This document shows positions 42,513 to 55,200 of a stretch of 64,000 nucleotides of DNA, piece after piece. Origin of the DNA: Cucumis sativus (Eukaryota; Streptophyta; Magnoliopsida; Cucurbitales; Cucurbitaceae); contig NC_026658.2 of NCBI RefSeq assembly GCF_000004075.3, forward strand, positions 12,946,075-13,010,074, in the 5' to 3' direction. The translations under genes were made by a program, and so were the position numbers. Position 1 is the stretch's first letter. Every line of letters begins with the position of its first letter. Under the pieces are notes generated by a model. That model made no database searches. It worked only from the letters and a program-made list of their open reading frames with translations, and had not been told where the DNA came from.

Positions 42513-43777
42513 GATAGATTAGTGGTTGATAATTGGATTTTTTTAAAAAATAATGTAAATTTGAAACATAAGTAAAAAATAGGTTGAGTGCAAAATTATT
42601 TTTAAAAGTATGTGAATTTAGGTGAAGTGTACACGACTTCCATACAGTGGACCCCACATCTTCTATTTTTTTCTTATTTTTATATATATATTACATTGGG
42701 TCCCAAATTTTTTTATTTTCTCGTTATTTATATACATGAGTCCCACACATTTCACTTTTTCTCATTATTTATATATGCATACCCACATATAATATAATAT
42801 ATGTTCAACCTTCAAATTCTAAAAATATCTTTTTTTATTAAATTAATTTATTCTTTTTTTTCTTCTTTATATATTTAACTATCTCAATCTTCAATTTTTT
42901 TTATTAAATTCATTTTTTCTTATTAAATTTAATTATTACTTAATCAAAATTATACATTTATTTTCCAATTTTCAATATTTTTTTTTCAAAATCCATATAT
43001 TAACAAAATATGTTATCAAAAAATATATTAAACAAATGAAAATAGTAATAATAATAATTAAAAGAAGTTGGAGTTACTCAAAATAATAACAATAATAATA
43101 ATAAATGAATGCACATCACTGTATATATATTAAATATCTCAATTTTCAATTTTTCTTATTAATTCATCTTTTCTAATTTAATTTAATTACTTCTTAACTA
43201 AAATTATATATATCTTTTTCTAATTTTATGTTTAAAAAAAAACACATATATTAACAAAAATATGTTATTAAAAAATATATTAAACAAAACAAAATAATAA
43301 TAATAATCGAAAAAAGTTGAAGGTTATCTAAAAATAATAATAATAACAAATTTGCAATAGAAAATTATCCGTTAAGTTTTTTAAATTTAATTTATAATCG
43401 AACCAATTCTTGTTTTTTACCTTTTGCCATAAACATGAATTTTTCTTTATTCAATTAGCAATGTGCATTTGTGGCTTCAAGTGTTATTTTTATTTTTTTT
43501 TTTTTGAATAATTTCAACTTCTCTCAATTATTATTATTACTATTTTTATTTATTTAATATATTTTTAATAACATATTTTGTTAATATATGAGTTTTTTTA
43601 TAAAAAATTGAAAAATGAAAAAAAAAATATGTATAATTTTGATTAAGAAATAATTAAATTAAATTAGAAAAATGAATTTAATAAGAAAAATGGAAGATTG
43701 AAGATTGTGATATTTAAATATATATAAAGAAAAAATAAACTAATTTAATAAAGAAATATATTTTTAGAATTTGAATG

Positions 43778-43778
<1 letters not shown>

Positions 43779-43815
<37 letters not shown>
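43779..43815. repeat. (TA)n microsatellite
   Basis: A run of about 17 TA units in the right arm of the foldback element. Confidence 0.9.
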
Positions 43816-43820
<5 letters not shown>

Positions 43821-44040
43821 TATATGTGGATATGTATATATAAATAATGAGAAAAAGTGAAATGTATGAGACCCACGTATATAAATAATGAGAAAATAAA
43901 AAAAAAATGTGGGGCCCAGTGTAATATATATATAAAATAAGGAACAAATAGAAAATGTGGGATCCACTGGTACACGACTTCAACTCACCTCACCTATTTT
44001 TAAAAATAATTTTGCACTCAATTTATTTTTGACATATGTT

Positions 44041-44747
44041 TGTGAGCAAAAAATTTTGGTCAATTAAATTATGTCACATCATCACAACAAATATTCAATA
44101 ATTATATTTTATTAGATTTTGATAATTAAGTTTAATCAATACAACCCAATTCAAGTCCAATAAGCAGATTAGGCAAGTTCAAGCTCAACAAGTAGATGGA
44201 CCCAAACCCAATAAAGCAAATGGGCCCAAGCCCAAGTCCAAATCCAATAAGGCAAATGGGCCCAAGCTTAAGCCCAACAAGCAAATTGGTCAAAGTCCAA
44301 GTCCAACAAGCAAATGGGTCAAAGTCCACTTAAAGCCCACAAAATTTCTCTATAAATAGAGACCTTTGTCATTCATTTGAGGAAGTCTTTGGTTGAATGA
44401 AGAATTGAAGCTCTGAAGTACTGAAGCTCTGAAGAATTGAAGATTCAAACTTCTACAAACTCTCAAGACGTGCAAGTTCGTATCAACCTCGAGATCAACA
44501 ACTTCTGAAAGATTGAAGACTTGGAAGATTAAATTTTCCTTGAATTCCATAAGATCGAAGTTCAAATCGACTTGCAACAACAACATCCTGAAGACCAAAG
44601 ATCGAGAAGTTCTAAGTTTTAACTTGTATTCGAGAGAAAACATCAAATGAGTAAATACTAGAGATTGTATTCACAATATTCAATATTTATCAATATAACA
44701 AAGTTCAATTCCACGAAATACATTTCTTCGAAATCTCGTGTGAACAG
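44041..44747 (+). repeat. 5' LTR of the gag-only element
   Basis: It begins TGTGAGCAAAAAATTTTGG (the 3' copy has TGTTGAGC) and ends CTCGTGTGAACA. It contains many AAGCCCAA/CAAATGGGCC words and TATAAATA near 44352. It is about 55 bp longer than the 3' copy in the segment near 44577-44650. Confidence 0.85.
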
Positions 44748-44749
44748 TT

Positions 44750-44767
44750 TGGCACGCCCAGTGGGAC
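44750..44767 (+). other. primer-binding site of the gag-only element
   Basis: TGGCACGCCCAGTGGGAC lies two bases after the LTR end. Sequences of this type serve as primer sites in plant Gypsy elements; the tRNA was not identified. Confidence 0.6.
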
Positions 44768-44817
44768 AATCTCTACCTTTCATCTCTTTCTCTTTTGAAG
44801 AACATCTAAAGATATCA

Positions 44818-46962
44818 TGATATCTCAAGACAATACTTCCAAAGCTCCAAGTGACATCGGCAAGCAGCCAAATACTCGTGGCCGCTCAAGGGAGACTAAA
44901 TCATTTGAGGAAATGCCATCCTTTGAGGCCGCAAAGAACATTTGGGAACAACAGTCCAAACCACCAAAAGGTGGAATTATAATCAAAGAAAATCCTTTGA
45001 TTGACGAACAAATTTCCTCCTGAACGCTCGAATGAGGGGATGCCTCATCCAAATATCATGTCAGTTATGGTGACTAGCGTGGATACAAATGAAGATAGAA
45101 TGGCTGAGCTCGAAAAGAAGATCAACATACTCATGAAGGCCGTTGAAGAAAAGGATAATGAGATTGCATCTCTCAAGAATCACATCGAACGTCGTGATAT
45201 TGAATTAAGCGATACACATACTGTCAAAAATACTAACAAAGGGAAGACAATTATGCAGGAAAGTCATCCACAAAATTCAACAATTGCATCGTTATCTGTT
45301 CAGCAGTTACAGAAAATGATTGCAAACTCCATCAAAACTCAATATGGTGGACCTGCTCTAACTCTCTCTTTGTATTCCAAACCATATACGAAGAGGATCG
45401 ACAATCTCAGAATGTCGAATGGATACCAACCACCCAAGTTCCAACAGTTTGATGGAAATGGCAACCCAAGACAACATGTTGCTCACTTCATTGAAACATG
45501 TGAAACTGCTGGTACGAGAGGAGATTTGTTGGTAAAACAGTTCGTTCGAACTCTAAAAGGAAACGCCTTCGACTAGTACATCGACCTGGAACATGAATCC
45601 ATTGACAGTTGGGAGCAGCTTGAGGGAGACTTTCTCAATCGCTTCTACAGCGCCCGACGTATCGTCAGCATGATGGAATTGACAAACACCAAACAACGGA
45701 AGGGGGAGCCAGTCATCGACTACATAAATCGATGGAGAGCTCTAAGCTTGGATTGCAAAGACAAGCTCACAGAAATTTCTGCAGTTGAGATGTGCACCCA
45801 AGACATGCATTGGGAACTTCTCTATATTTTGCATACCCCGCACGTTTGAAGAGTTGGCGACTCGTGCCCATGATATGGAACTAATTATCACACGCAGAGG
45901 AGCAAAAGATTTCTTGGTTCAAAAAATGAAGAGTGACAAGAATGAAATTGATGACACTAAAATGATTGCAAATAGTGTCATAAACGAGTCTATGGTTGTT
46001 CATGCAACCCCTTTGAAATATTTCTCTAAAAGAAAAGAAACAAAAATTGAAGGAAAGCGTGATAGCGAGGAAAACCAACGCTCAACTCCTAAAGAAAGAC
46101 AAGAAAAAGTTTATCCATTTCCTGACTCTGATGTTGCAAATATGTTAGAGCAGCTACTAGATAAGCAGCTGTTAGATAAGCAACTTATTCAACTGTCAGA
46201 ATGCAAACGACCGGAACAAGCAGGAAAAGTAAATGATCCTAAATACTGTAAGTATCATCGGGTCATTAGTCACCCTGTTGGAAAGTGTTTCATGATAAAA
46301 GAGTTGATTCTAAAGTTAGCTCGTGAAACGAAGATCGAGCTGGATATTGATGAATTAGCTGAGACGAATCATGTTGCGGTCGAGATGACTTCAAGTGTTC
46401 CACCATCAACACAAATTTATGATCAAAGGAAAAACTTAATTCAGTTTGGGACTTTGAACCTACAGTTGTCCAATTCCAACAAAAGATCGTGACGACAAAC
46501 TCCCAAAGCAAAGAAGAACCTACTGAAGATGTTAACGAAGGATGGATAGTTATGACTCATCGAAAAGGAAGACAACCAAATTTCATTAAAAAAGAGTCGT
46601 CATTCCGTCAAAAGCATGCGAAAGGAAACATCTTCCATGAAAAGAAAGGAAAAAGAAACAAGAAGATGTGGAAGCTTAAGTCTGTGAAAGAAAAAGACGA
46701 GGACTTCTGTCAGCCTCGATGGTCGATAACTTTGAGAGAATTCCTCCCAAGACACTTCCTTGATGTTCATCCCAAGGAAGTACCAGAAGTCACTGCATGT
46801 CATGTCGTCAGTATAACAGAAGTCGACGACAATTATGCATCTTCTGAAGAAATCGACAATTCATACAAAATTAAGCAAAGGACTTCTGTCTTTGATCGTA
46901 TCAAGCCTTCAACTACTCGATCTTCAATCTTCCAAAGATTGAGTATGGCCACGAAAGAATAA
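44818..46962 (+). pseudogene. Ty3/gypsy-like gag polyprotein (broken)
   Basis: Starting ATG near 44818, the reading frame passes through three segments: 44818-45023, 45001-45576 with a coiled-coil-like part (DRMAELEKKINILMKAVEEK) and the gag core (GYQPPKFQQFDGNGNPRQHV, HFIETCETAG, QFVRTLKGNAFD then a stop in place of a Trp codon), then the continuing core (SWEQLEGDFLNRFYSARRIV, EPVIDYINRWRALSLDCKD) with a frame change near 45790, then 45800-46492 (RTFEELATRAHDMEL, CKYHRVISHPVGKC) and 46489-46962 (GWIVMTHRKGRQPNF). The CKYHR..HPVGKC region is a knuckle-like CX2HX5-6HX4C motif. The protein family is common in cucurbit genomes (recollection). No pol follows. Confidence 0.8.
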
Positions 46963-48792
46963 GAAAACCAATGTTCAACATCTACCTCCACTCAAACTTC
47001 AGCTTTCAAAAGGCTAAGTATCTCCACATCAAAGAAAGATCAACCTTCAACATCTGTTTTTTATCGACTACATATGACAAACGATTAACATGAAAAAGAG
47101 ATGAAAACTTTGAAGGTAAAATCACTTCATGAAGAAAACAATGGCGAGAAAATACGTCGTTAATGTCCTATCATGCATGAAGAGGAAGTTATCTGTTGAC
47201 ATAAACACAGAAGATCCCTTGATCATGAAGCTAAAAATTATTATATTCACTAATTCTACAAATGAAGAAGGTGAACAATTTTTTGATGAAAATATTTGTT
47301 AAATGTGTAAAGCTCCTTATCGCAAGAGCCTAAACTGCATGATACTCCTAGTCCACAAGAGCTTAAAAGATGAATGACAAAAAAAAAAAAAAAAAAACTC
47401 AATTGAACTACGTTATGACTTGATCTCTATGTTATAAAATGGGTACGTATAAAATGGGTATGTACAAACCCGAGAAGTCGCAGCAGCAGTGAGCGTCATG
47501 ATAGAGTTGCATCGTATGTACAAACCCAAAAAGTCGAAGAAGCAGTGGGCGCCATGATAGAGTTGCATCGTCTATCATGTACAAACCCAAGAAGTAACAG
47601 AAGTAGTGGGCGTCATGATAGAGTTGCACCGTCTATCATGTACAAACCCAAGAAGCAGAAACCGAAGAAACAGTGGGCGCCATGATAGAGTTGCATCGTC
47701 TATCATGTACAAACCCATGAAGCCAAGATGCTTGCATAGAGCCTTCCATGAATGACTGAAAAAAAAAAGTCAAAGTAAAAGCCAGTTTAAAAAAATAAAA
47801 ATAAAAAAAAAGAAAAGGAAAATGAAAAAAAGGAAGGAAAATACATATGAAAAAAAATAACTTGAATTAAAAAAAAAAATCTTTTCTTCGAGCTGCTACC
47901 ATTCAAAAAAAAATTCCATGTCTCTCAAATGGTAAGCCATTAAAAAAACTTTGGCTACTTTTGAGCAGCCAAATAAAGTAAGAGTGATGAGGAAGAAAGA
48001 AATGATTTTTGCTCTCAACTTTGTTATCTATTTATAGGGTAAGAAATGTATCCATCTTCAACTTCTCCTCCTACTTCTCAATAAACCAACAAATCTTAGA
48101 AGTTGAGATTGAGTTAAAAGTTGGGATTGAGTCCTAATCTTTTTCTTTATCTTAAAAAACATATATAATAACAAATTAATTAAATAAATAAAATATTCCT
48201 TTTAAATAAAATTCTTCTAATTAAATACATAATTGAAAAAAAATATATTTAATTTCTCCAAATAATTTTATTTTTTATTATGTTCGAAAATTTTAAACTT
48301 TATTTCAAAGCATAAATTTATTTCAAATTCAAATTAAGTAAAATAAAAAAATTCAAAATTTAAATTTGGTAGCAATTCATCTTTAATTAGCACAAATTTT
48401 GCTACAAATTCAAATTAAAAGATTGTGCAAAAAAATAAAATAAATCAAAACTTTGAACTTAAATTGGTGAATCGAGAATATTCCAATTTTATAATTTCTT
48501 TTTAAGTCTCAATTATCTCACTAAATTCATTGGTAAAAAAAAAAAAAATCTCTTGGCCATATTCCAAATGATTTTTATATATGTAAAAAAAAAAATGTAA
48601 ATTGAATTCAAAATTCACCAAAACTTCATATAGCATTTTAACCACACTTATATCCAAATGCATAGTGTGATTAATTTGTCATATTAACTGAAATCATAGT
48701 CAAGAACAAATCACTTAGTATTTTTTGTTTCAGCTTATCGTTTTCGTGACTCGTCCACCCATACACGTGCACTAATCTCGAAAGAGGGCATT
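46963..48792. other. non-coding interior of the gag-only element
   Basis: Apart from the tandem repeats at 47498-47720 and a poly-A tract at 47380-47397, this holds AT-rich sequence with no frame of interest. Confidence 0.55.
47498..47720 (+). repeat. 56-67 bp tandem repeat in the gag-only element
   Basis: ATGATAGAGTTGCATCG recurs at 47498, 47554, 47615 and 47682, each followed by TATGTACAAACCC or CTATCATGTACAAACCC and AAGAAG..CAGTGGGCG. Spacings of 56, 61 and 67 bp come from indels of codon-like AGAAGC units. Confidence 0.85.
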
Positions 48793-49433
48793 TGTTGAGC
48801 AAGAAATTTCGGCCAATTAAATTCTACCACATCATCACAACAAATATTCAATAATTATATTTGATTGAATTTTGATAATTAAGTTTACTCAATCCAACCT
48901 AATTCAAGTCCAATAAGCAGATTAGTCAAGTCCAAGCTCAACAAGCATATGGACCCAAGCCCAATAAAGCAAATGGGCCCAAGTCCAAGTCCAAATCCAA
49001 TAAGGCAAATGGGCCCAAGCTTAAGCCCAACAGACAAATTGGTCAAAGTCCAAGCCCAACAAGCAAATGGGCCAAAGCCCACCTAAAACCCACAAAATTT
49101 CTTTATAAATAGAGACCTTTGTCATTCATTTGAGGAAGTATTTGGTTGAATGAAGAATAGAAGCTCTGAAGCTCTGAAGAATTGAAGATTCAAACTTCTA
49201 CAAACTCTAAAGACGTGCAAGTTCGTATCAACCTCGAGATCAACAACTTCTGAAAGATTGAAGACTTTGAAGATTAAACTTTCTTTGAATTTCAGAAGAT
49301 CGAAGTTCAAATTGACTTGCAACAACAACATCAAATGAGTAAATACTAGAGATTGTATTCGCAATATTCAATATTTATCAATATAACAAAGTTCAATTCC
49401 ACGAAATACATTTTTTGAAATCTCATGTAAACA
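48793..49433 (+). repeat. 3' LTR of the gag-only element
   Basis: It begins TGTTGAGCAAGAAATTTCGG after AAAGAGGGCATT and ends CTCATGTAAACA, followed by GTTTC and the rest of the foldback arm. Confidence 0.85.
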
Positions 49434-49465
49434 GTTTCAAATTTTACATTAGTTTTAAAAAAGAT

Positions 49466-49834
49466 CATTAATAATTTTATCGTTTTTATATATATATATA
49501 AATAAAATAATTATTTAATTTTTAATATTGGTTGATAGATTAGTTGGTTATTCTCTCGTTTGTTTCATTATCAGTTTAAATTCAAATCTTACTAATATAA
49601 TTTATTTTTCTTTTTTATCCAAATTACAACCATTCAATTTCCAAAAAATAATAATAATAATAATCATACACTATATATTCCTCACATAAATGAAAACTAT
49701 TCAACTTCATTCATTTTTTTACTTTTTTATTTTTATAGAACTTCAACATCTTTTTCTCTTTCCCATCCAAAACAACTTCATTCATTTTATTATTTTCATC
49801 ATGAATTAACATTTTTTTCAACATTTTTTTGCTA
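49466..49834. other. AT-rich, paralogous to the CACTA 2 insertion site
   Basis: 49470-49540 corresponds to 38870-38940 plus 42513-42535 and lacks the CACTA element (ATATTGGTTGATAGATTAG). The rest is low-complexity AT-rich DNA with no gene. Confidence 0.55.
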
Positions 49835-50197
49835 AAACTTGTTATTCTTGAAGATCGGCTTCAAAATTACATTATTGATGTGCGTTCAGATAATATGTTT
49901 GTTGAGTTAACAAGTATTTGTGGCTTTTCTCAAAAAATGGTGAAAACAACTAAAAATAAAAGTCTACCATTAGTCCATCGATTGCTTACCGTAGCATTGA
50001 TCTTAGCAGTTACAATGACTACCGTGGATATAACATTTTCTGCTATGAGCATTATAAAAATTAAGTTGTGCAATCGAATAAAAGAAGACCAATGGATGAA
50101 TGGTTGTCTTGTAACATATATTGAGGGAGATTTATTTGATAAGATAGATAATGAAGTTATTATGTATCGATTTCAAAATATGAAATCTCATGGATGA
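49835..50197 (+). pseudogene. hAT transposase C-terminal fragment
   Basis: About 118 codons match the C-terminal part of plant hAT transposases of the zinc-finger MYM-type-1-like group: DRLQNYIIDVRSDNMFVEL, then the dimerisation (hATC) region SLPLVHRLLTVALILAVTMT, TVDITFSAMSIIKIKLCNRI, DQWMNGCLVTYIEGDLFDKI. The catalytic N-terminal and central regions are absent, and AT-rich non-coding DNA lies upstream. The frame itself has no stop until 50195-50197. Confidence 0.8.
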
Positions 50198-52000
50198 CAA
50201 TTGTGATGTCCGAAAGTCAATACATTTATTAATTTTTAAAAAACTTATAAATTATTTTGACTAAACTATAAAGTCCCCATGTCGATAAATTTTCTGAATC
50301 TGCCACTGAGTAGAAAATATATATTCCTGAATTGTAGTTAGATCAATTGTTAAGAATGCATGGTAACAAGTAAGTCGATAAGGATGACATTATTTAAATT
50401 TGAATTTAAAACATCTAAGGTTTATTTTCTATACTTTTAGTATTTATTTATGGTCGTGTAGGTCATTTGGAGTTATTTGTTGGAGATGAACAACAAAGAT
50501 GGTGGGAAATTGGGTGTCAAACTAAAATTAATCGTCACAGGTGGTATTTGCTCGAAGTTGATTGTTAGGGTGGCTGTTGTTTGAATTGGTTGTTGTCATG
50601 ATCAAAGTTGACCATCAAAGTCATGGGAGTTTTTTTTCTTCTTTCCTTTTTCTTTTATTGAAGGTGGGTTTTGAAACCTATAGTTGATCTTCATAATTGG
50701 GTGCCATGAAAGGTGGTCGTCGGTGTTATACCCATTCTAGGGAAAAATTGTGCCAAGGATGGGTAGGACACATCAAAAGCTAGGCGTTCCAAATGGAGAG
50801 TTATGACGAGTGAAGGGGTTGGTGTCCAAAAGGTAGTAAATAATTTTGTTGAATAAGTGAACCGTTGATATAAAGTATTTTTGGATGCATGCTCCAACTT
50901 GTAAGTGTTTATGTGGTAAAAAGAAGGATTTGATATTGAAAAAGTATAGGTGATGGAAATGTAGGACAGACATTGTGGAAGCAATGTGGCCCTAGAGTTG
51001 AAGTCATACGTCCAACTTACTAGTCGTTCATCATGAAGGTGGTGGAGTTACGGTTGCATGGTAGTAGGTTTGAATTGAGACACGTGACAACTAGACAACT
51101 AAGTGGGATTTGAGGTGGTATGATTAGAGTAAGTTTAATTTGGGTAAGGTTAAGAGCAGACAAATGTGAAGTATTAAGTAGGAGGTGGCCAGATATTGGA
51201 GGCGTTTGGAGTTTACTAATAAGTTTGCAGGAAAGTTTATAAATAGGAAAAAAGTCTTCATAACTTAAAAGGAAATGAGTTTAAGGAAGAGAGTGTAAAG
51301 ATTGAGTTCTTGAAAGAATAGTAAAGTTAGGACATATAGTTGAGAGAAAATGCAAGGATTCTCATAAGTTGGGTAAGCAACGGGAAGCTGAAGAATAAGT
51401 TAAAAAGTGTTGAAGGAAAGACAAATCTATGTCGTGGGGCCTTTTTAAGTTGTTATTTTTGCTTTAAAAGCTATTCCTTTTAATTTATGTTTATTAAGCA
51501 TTATAGTTTATGCTTGTATGCTAAAATAATTTATTGATAAAATGTTGCTTTGAATAAAATGTTTTCAAACCATTAGTTCTAACCCAATTTTACGAGGTTG
51601 TTTCCATGTGCACATATGAGGACAAGACAAGGCAAACGTTGAGTACGTGTCCACCTAGGCCAAGATCATCTTTGGTGTTAGATGCATTCACTAGAGTGAA
51701 ATGAATGGATGTGTGAGTTTGCTCTCATATTCAAGCTAAAGCAAAGTCGAGCAATTGAATGTTCGAGTGTTACTTACCTTGGCGTTAGTTTTGTGAGTGT
51801 GCCCACCCTAGTTAGCTGGTAGTGCTGAGTTTGTTTCATCGTTTAGGTGTGAATATGTCGAGTACATGTTCGTCCCAAGTGTTGAATACACCACTCATGT
51901 ACGCTCCACATATTATTGATGCACAGTTAATACCTTTCTCTATATAACCTTGATACTTTAAAATTTCCATATTTGCAAATTGCAAGGGGATAGACACATT
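50198..52000. other. intergenic, repetitive-looking, unclassified
   Basis: No coding region is supported. GAGTACGTGTCCACC (about 51642) and GAGTACATGTTCGTCC (about 51862) and a TATAAATAGGAAAAAAG stretch near 51238 suggest remnants of an LTR element, but neither ends nor primer site could be found. Confidence 0.35.
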
Positions 52001-52105
52001 TTAAATATCTCTTTAATTTGACGTCTTGTGCAATCTATCTTTCTCCATATATTTATTTATTAAATTCATAGCGGATCGAGATTCTTTGATTTGCCGCCGA
52101 TACTT

Positions 52106-52116
52106 ATTATATATAT
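52106..52116 (+). promoter_or_regulatory. candidate TATA box of the GNAT-BRCT gene
   Basis: TTATTATATATATAC lies about 95 bp before the ATG at 52209. Because the region is AT-rich the match is not specific. Confidence 0.35.
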
Positions 52117-52208
52117 ACACACAAAACTGTTCTTCTTCCCGCCCAATTGAAATTATACTTCTCTGCGCTCCAAAACTTTCACAAGAAGCTAAGCGGAATC
52201 CCACAACA

Positions 52209-52254
52209 ATGGCTCCGAGAAAGAAACCTACACATCGCTCTTCAATCCTCATCG
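52209..52254 (+). CDS. GNAT-BRCT gene, exon 1
   Basis: ATG followed by a basic N-terminus (APRKKPTHRSSILI). Donor ATCG|GTAAGC, phase 1. Confidence 0.8.
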
Positions 52255-55200
52255 GTAAGCATCTTCACAATCAAATCCTTGTTCTTCTGTAGACTCTCTC
52301 CATGATGTTGTCGCTTCTTTCATTCTCTGTTCCGTTGCTCCACTACTGGAATTGCTTAACGAGGATTAGGGTTTTCGGATTAAGTTTTTAATGGTTGAAG
52401 GTTGATGAAGTTATTGTTTCTGATGCCACTTTTTTAGTATGTAATTTTCTTCTTTTGTATGTTGATTTGGGCTAGTAGGGAAGGAGGGACATGATGTTAA
52501 TCATCATGAGTGCGTTGGAAAAGGTAATAAGAAACGATGCTTGAATAAATGTACAAATTCATTTTTCTGTTTTCTAATTTTGGTTTGTTTAGGTGTTGGA
52601 GAAAAGTGTCGCTCTCAAGGGGAGTACTCGTTTGTGCTCATTAATCCGAATGATTTTGATAGTCATAGTAAATCTTATCTTCAGGTAGATATCTGTGCCT
52701 ATTTTTTGGTGTTGGTTTCAGTGTTCACCTTTTTTTTTTTTTTTCTTTTGCTTTGTTACGGGTATTAATTAAAGAAAACAGAGCCAAATCACATGAATTG
52801 TAATGGGCTAACCCCCATTTTGCTTTGCACTGAAATCTCAATGGAAGATTAGAGCATAATAAACAACTGTCTTCTGGCTTGATGCAATTAGAGATGCATT
52901 AGTTACCATTTAACAAAGTTTCTATGTTCTGAAATATTCAGTTTTACTTAAAAAATTGGGGGTAGGGGTGGATGATACAACACAAGGAGAGTAATTGGGC
53001 CTGCACTCGATGGTCTAGTATTACATAAGAGCTGTATATTGTATATCATAAAGAAAACCATTTGTTTTGTTAAACATACGAAACATAAATTGACACCCAA
53101 AAGATTACAGAAGATGAAGGGAAGATGAGTTATTCTTTCACGAACAAAAAGTTAGCTCAAAAGAGTTTAGAGAAAGACATTCCAATTGCTCATGATCAAA
53201 AGAAGTCCTTGATGAGTCTATCTTTATATTGTAGGGAAACCCTTTAATTAAGTTATCTACTTGTGGACTGTACTTTGCAACTTTCACTACTTCTATCCTT
53301 ATATTTTGAATTTGTACAAAGATTTTAAACAAAATCAGAGAATTATACTATTTACAGATTTTCATTTATCACCAAAGCTAATTGATATTACTATTTTCTA
53401 TGGCACTTCTGATTTTAATCCCGATAAAGTTACTTTTGGCCTTTTCTTGGTCACTTTCAAACTTTTTTGTGCTGGTTTTTACAGGACGTATTACAATTGT
53501 ACAAAAGGGAATTACCCACAATGGCTTATGCTGCAAATACTGGAAAACAATCAACTTTTATGGAAAAATGTGTATCTAATGGGTATACAGTTTGTTCCTT
53601 GCCCTTTCCTTGTTTCAATTGCATTGTTTGTTATGGTGTGTGCACTCGTGATTAATGATGATATATATTTGATACCACTCAAAGTTAATCTTTCCAGTCT
53701 AAAGTTATTTTGTTGATGATGTTTAAATGTAGTACTCTACTATGAGTTCTGATGATCAGCTCTGTTTCCTGCAGGAAATATTGTACATTGCTCTTGGAAT
53801 CCAAATCTGAGGTTAATCCAGGATTGGTAAGCTTTTGCACATTTTCTGTTGTTACTACCAATTGATTGCCATTTTTCCTTGCATAAAGAAACAAAGGCAT
53901 GCCATATTTTCAGGATAACTATCGCTGTTATATCAATTATATAAATATTCAATTGCCAGTTCTCAAAGTTCCTGTGTTGATGCATTTTTTATGGAACCAT
54001 TTTCGAAACTGTTTCATGACCTTGTGTACAGTAAAGAATTCGTACACTTTTCAGGGCTTAGGCTTACTATGTATCTGTTTTTATATTCAATATTCATGTT
54101 CCCCCTTAACAAGTCTATATCAATGTAGATCTTTATCACCACATAGTTGAAAGTTTCTCTATTTACATCTTTACGTTCTTGTGGTTGTATGTCTCATTGG
54201 CATCTTTTCTTTTTCCTGAGATAATAGGGTTTGAAAAGGTCAAATATTTGATGATTTGTATGATTGAGATAAAAAAATCTTATGCAAAGACATCCTGTAA
54301 CTGAAATGAATTATTTCTTGTTAAAGAATAAATGGCTTTATTTATTTTTTTAATTTTTAAAGATTTCTAATTCCCATTTCTCCCTTCTTATAGGTCATCG
54401 CTGCAATTACCTACCAAATAGTCCCTGCCGACACACAATATGCTGAGATTCCTCTTGCTGCTGTCAGTTTAGCTTACCAACACAAGGTCTCTCTCGTTCC
54501 CTCTACCCCCCTCTCCCACGGGAGGAAGGGTCAGGTGCTTTGTTTGGTTTTGAATAACGCATAATGGAAGTAATTCACCCTACTTTTGGATTCATTGGAG
54601 ATTTGAAACTTACATTTTAGTGTACTAGCCTCTTTCAGGGTTTTGGGCACATTCTATACATGGAACTTAGAAAAAGACTTCAAAGTGTTGGCATCCGTAC
54701 AATATTCTGTTGGGGAGACAAGGAATCTGAAGGGTTTTGGTCCAAACAGGTAATAGTGATTGTACTCATCTGTTATGATTAATAAACATGGTGTAGATTT
54801 TTTTGTCTGTTGAAACAAAATTTGCATCACACAATTTTTACTTATCTTCTGAAAACACATTACTTTATATGCAATTTGGATAATTCCTAATATTTGAAGT
54901 GAATGCAGGGCTTTTTGTCCATAGCAGAAGTGGACACCAAGGGTAAAGTTCGAAGAATACCTGTTAGAGCCGACATTCGTAGAGCGTTATGCTTTCCTGG
55001 TGGTTCTACTCTCATGATTTCGCACATTAAGGGAATTTCAATGTGTTCGGCTGACTTTCCAAAGTTACCTTCTCTACTAAAGCCTGAAGCCCCGTATGCT
55101 GCAAGAATCAGTGTTGCCAATCGAGGTTGCAACGTTTCAAATGCAACTGATCAGCATACCATTCAAAATTTGAATTTTCAACCTGACGAGTTTGTAACTT

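Larger units (their letters stand above)
44041..49433 (+). mobile_element. gag-only LTR retrotransposon, probably Ty3/gypsy derivative
   Basis: The LTRs are 44041-44747 and 48793-49433, with a primer site directly after the left LTR and purine-rich AAAGAGGGCA before the right LTR. The interior encodes only gag-like protein, broken by stops and frameshifts, followed by 1.8 kb of non-coding sequence with tandem repeats. Protease, RT and integrase are absent, so it is a non-autonomous derivative. It was inserted in the right arm of the foldback element; GTTTC follows the 3' LTR and GTTT precedes the 5' LTR, an imperfect target duplication. Confidence 0.85.
42541..49465. mobile_element. long foldback element, right arm split by an LTR element
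   Basis: The left arm is about 42541-43117 and the right arm about 43485-44041, which resumes at 49434-49465. Matching outer words are AAATTTGAAACATAAG / TATGTTT..CAAATTTT, GAGTGCAAAATTATTTTTAA / TTTTTAAAAATAATTTTGCA, and GTACACGACTTC on both. The loop includes a direct duplication of inner arm sequence (about 42895-43110 and 43130-43350). No coding capacity. It is probably a large MITE/foldback DNA element; the superfamily cannot be assigned because no clear target duplication was found. Confidence 0.75.

Noticed and set aside
42605..43983. Hydrophobic frames in the foldback arms
   Set aside because: AT-rich palindromic DNA with Ile/Tyr/Phe-rich translation, no start context and no conservation between the arms at protein level.
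45001..46962. Host gene for a coiled-coil protein
   Set aside because: The frame has retrotransposon gag signatures and lies between LTRs with a primer site and PPT.
52480..52530. An extra exon between exons 1 and 2 of the GNAT-BRCT gene
   Set aside because: A GGAAAAGGTAATAAG donor-like site exists, but direct joining of exons 1 and 2 keeps phase and gives a continuous protein, so the extra exon is not needed.
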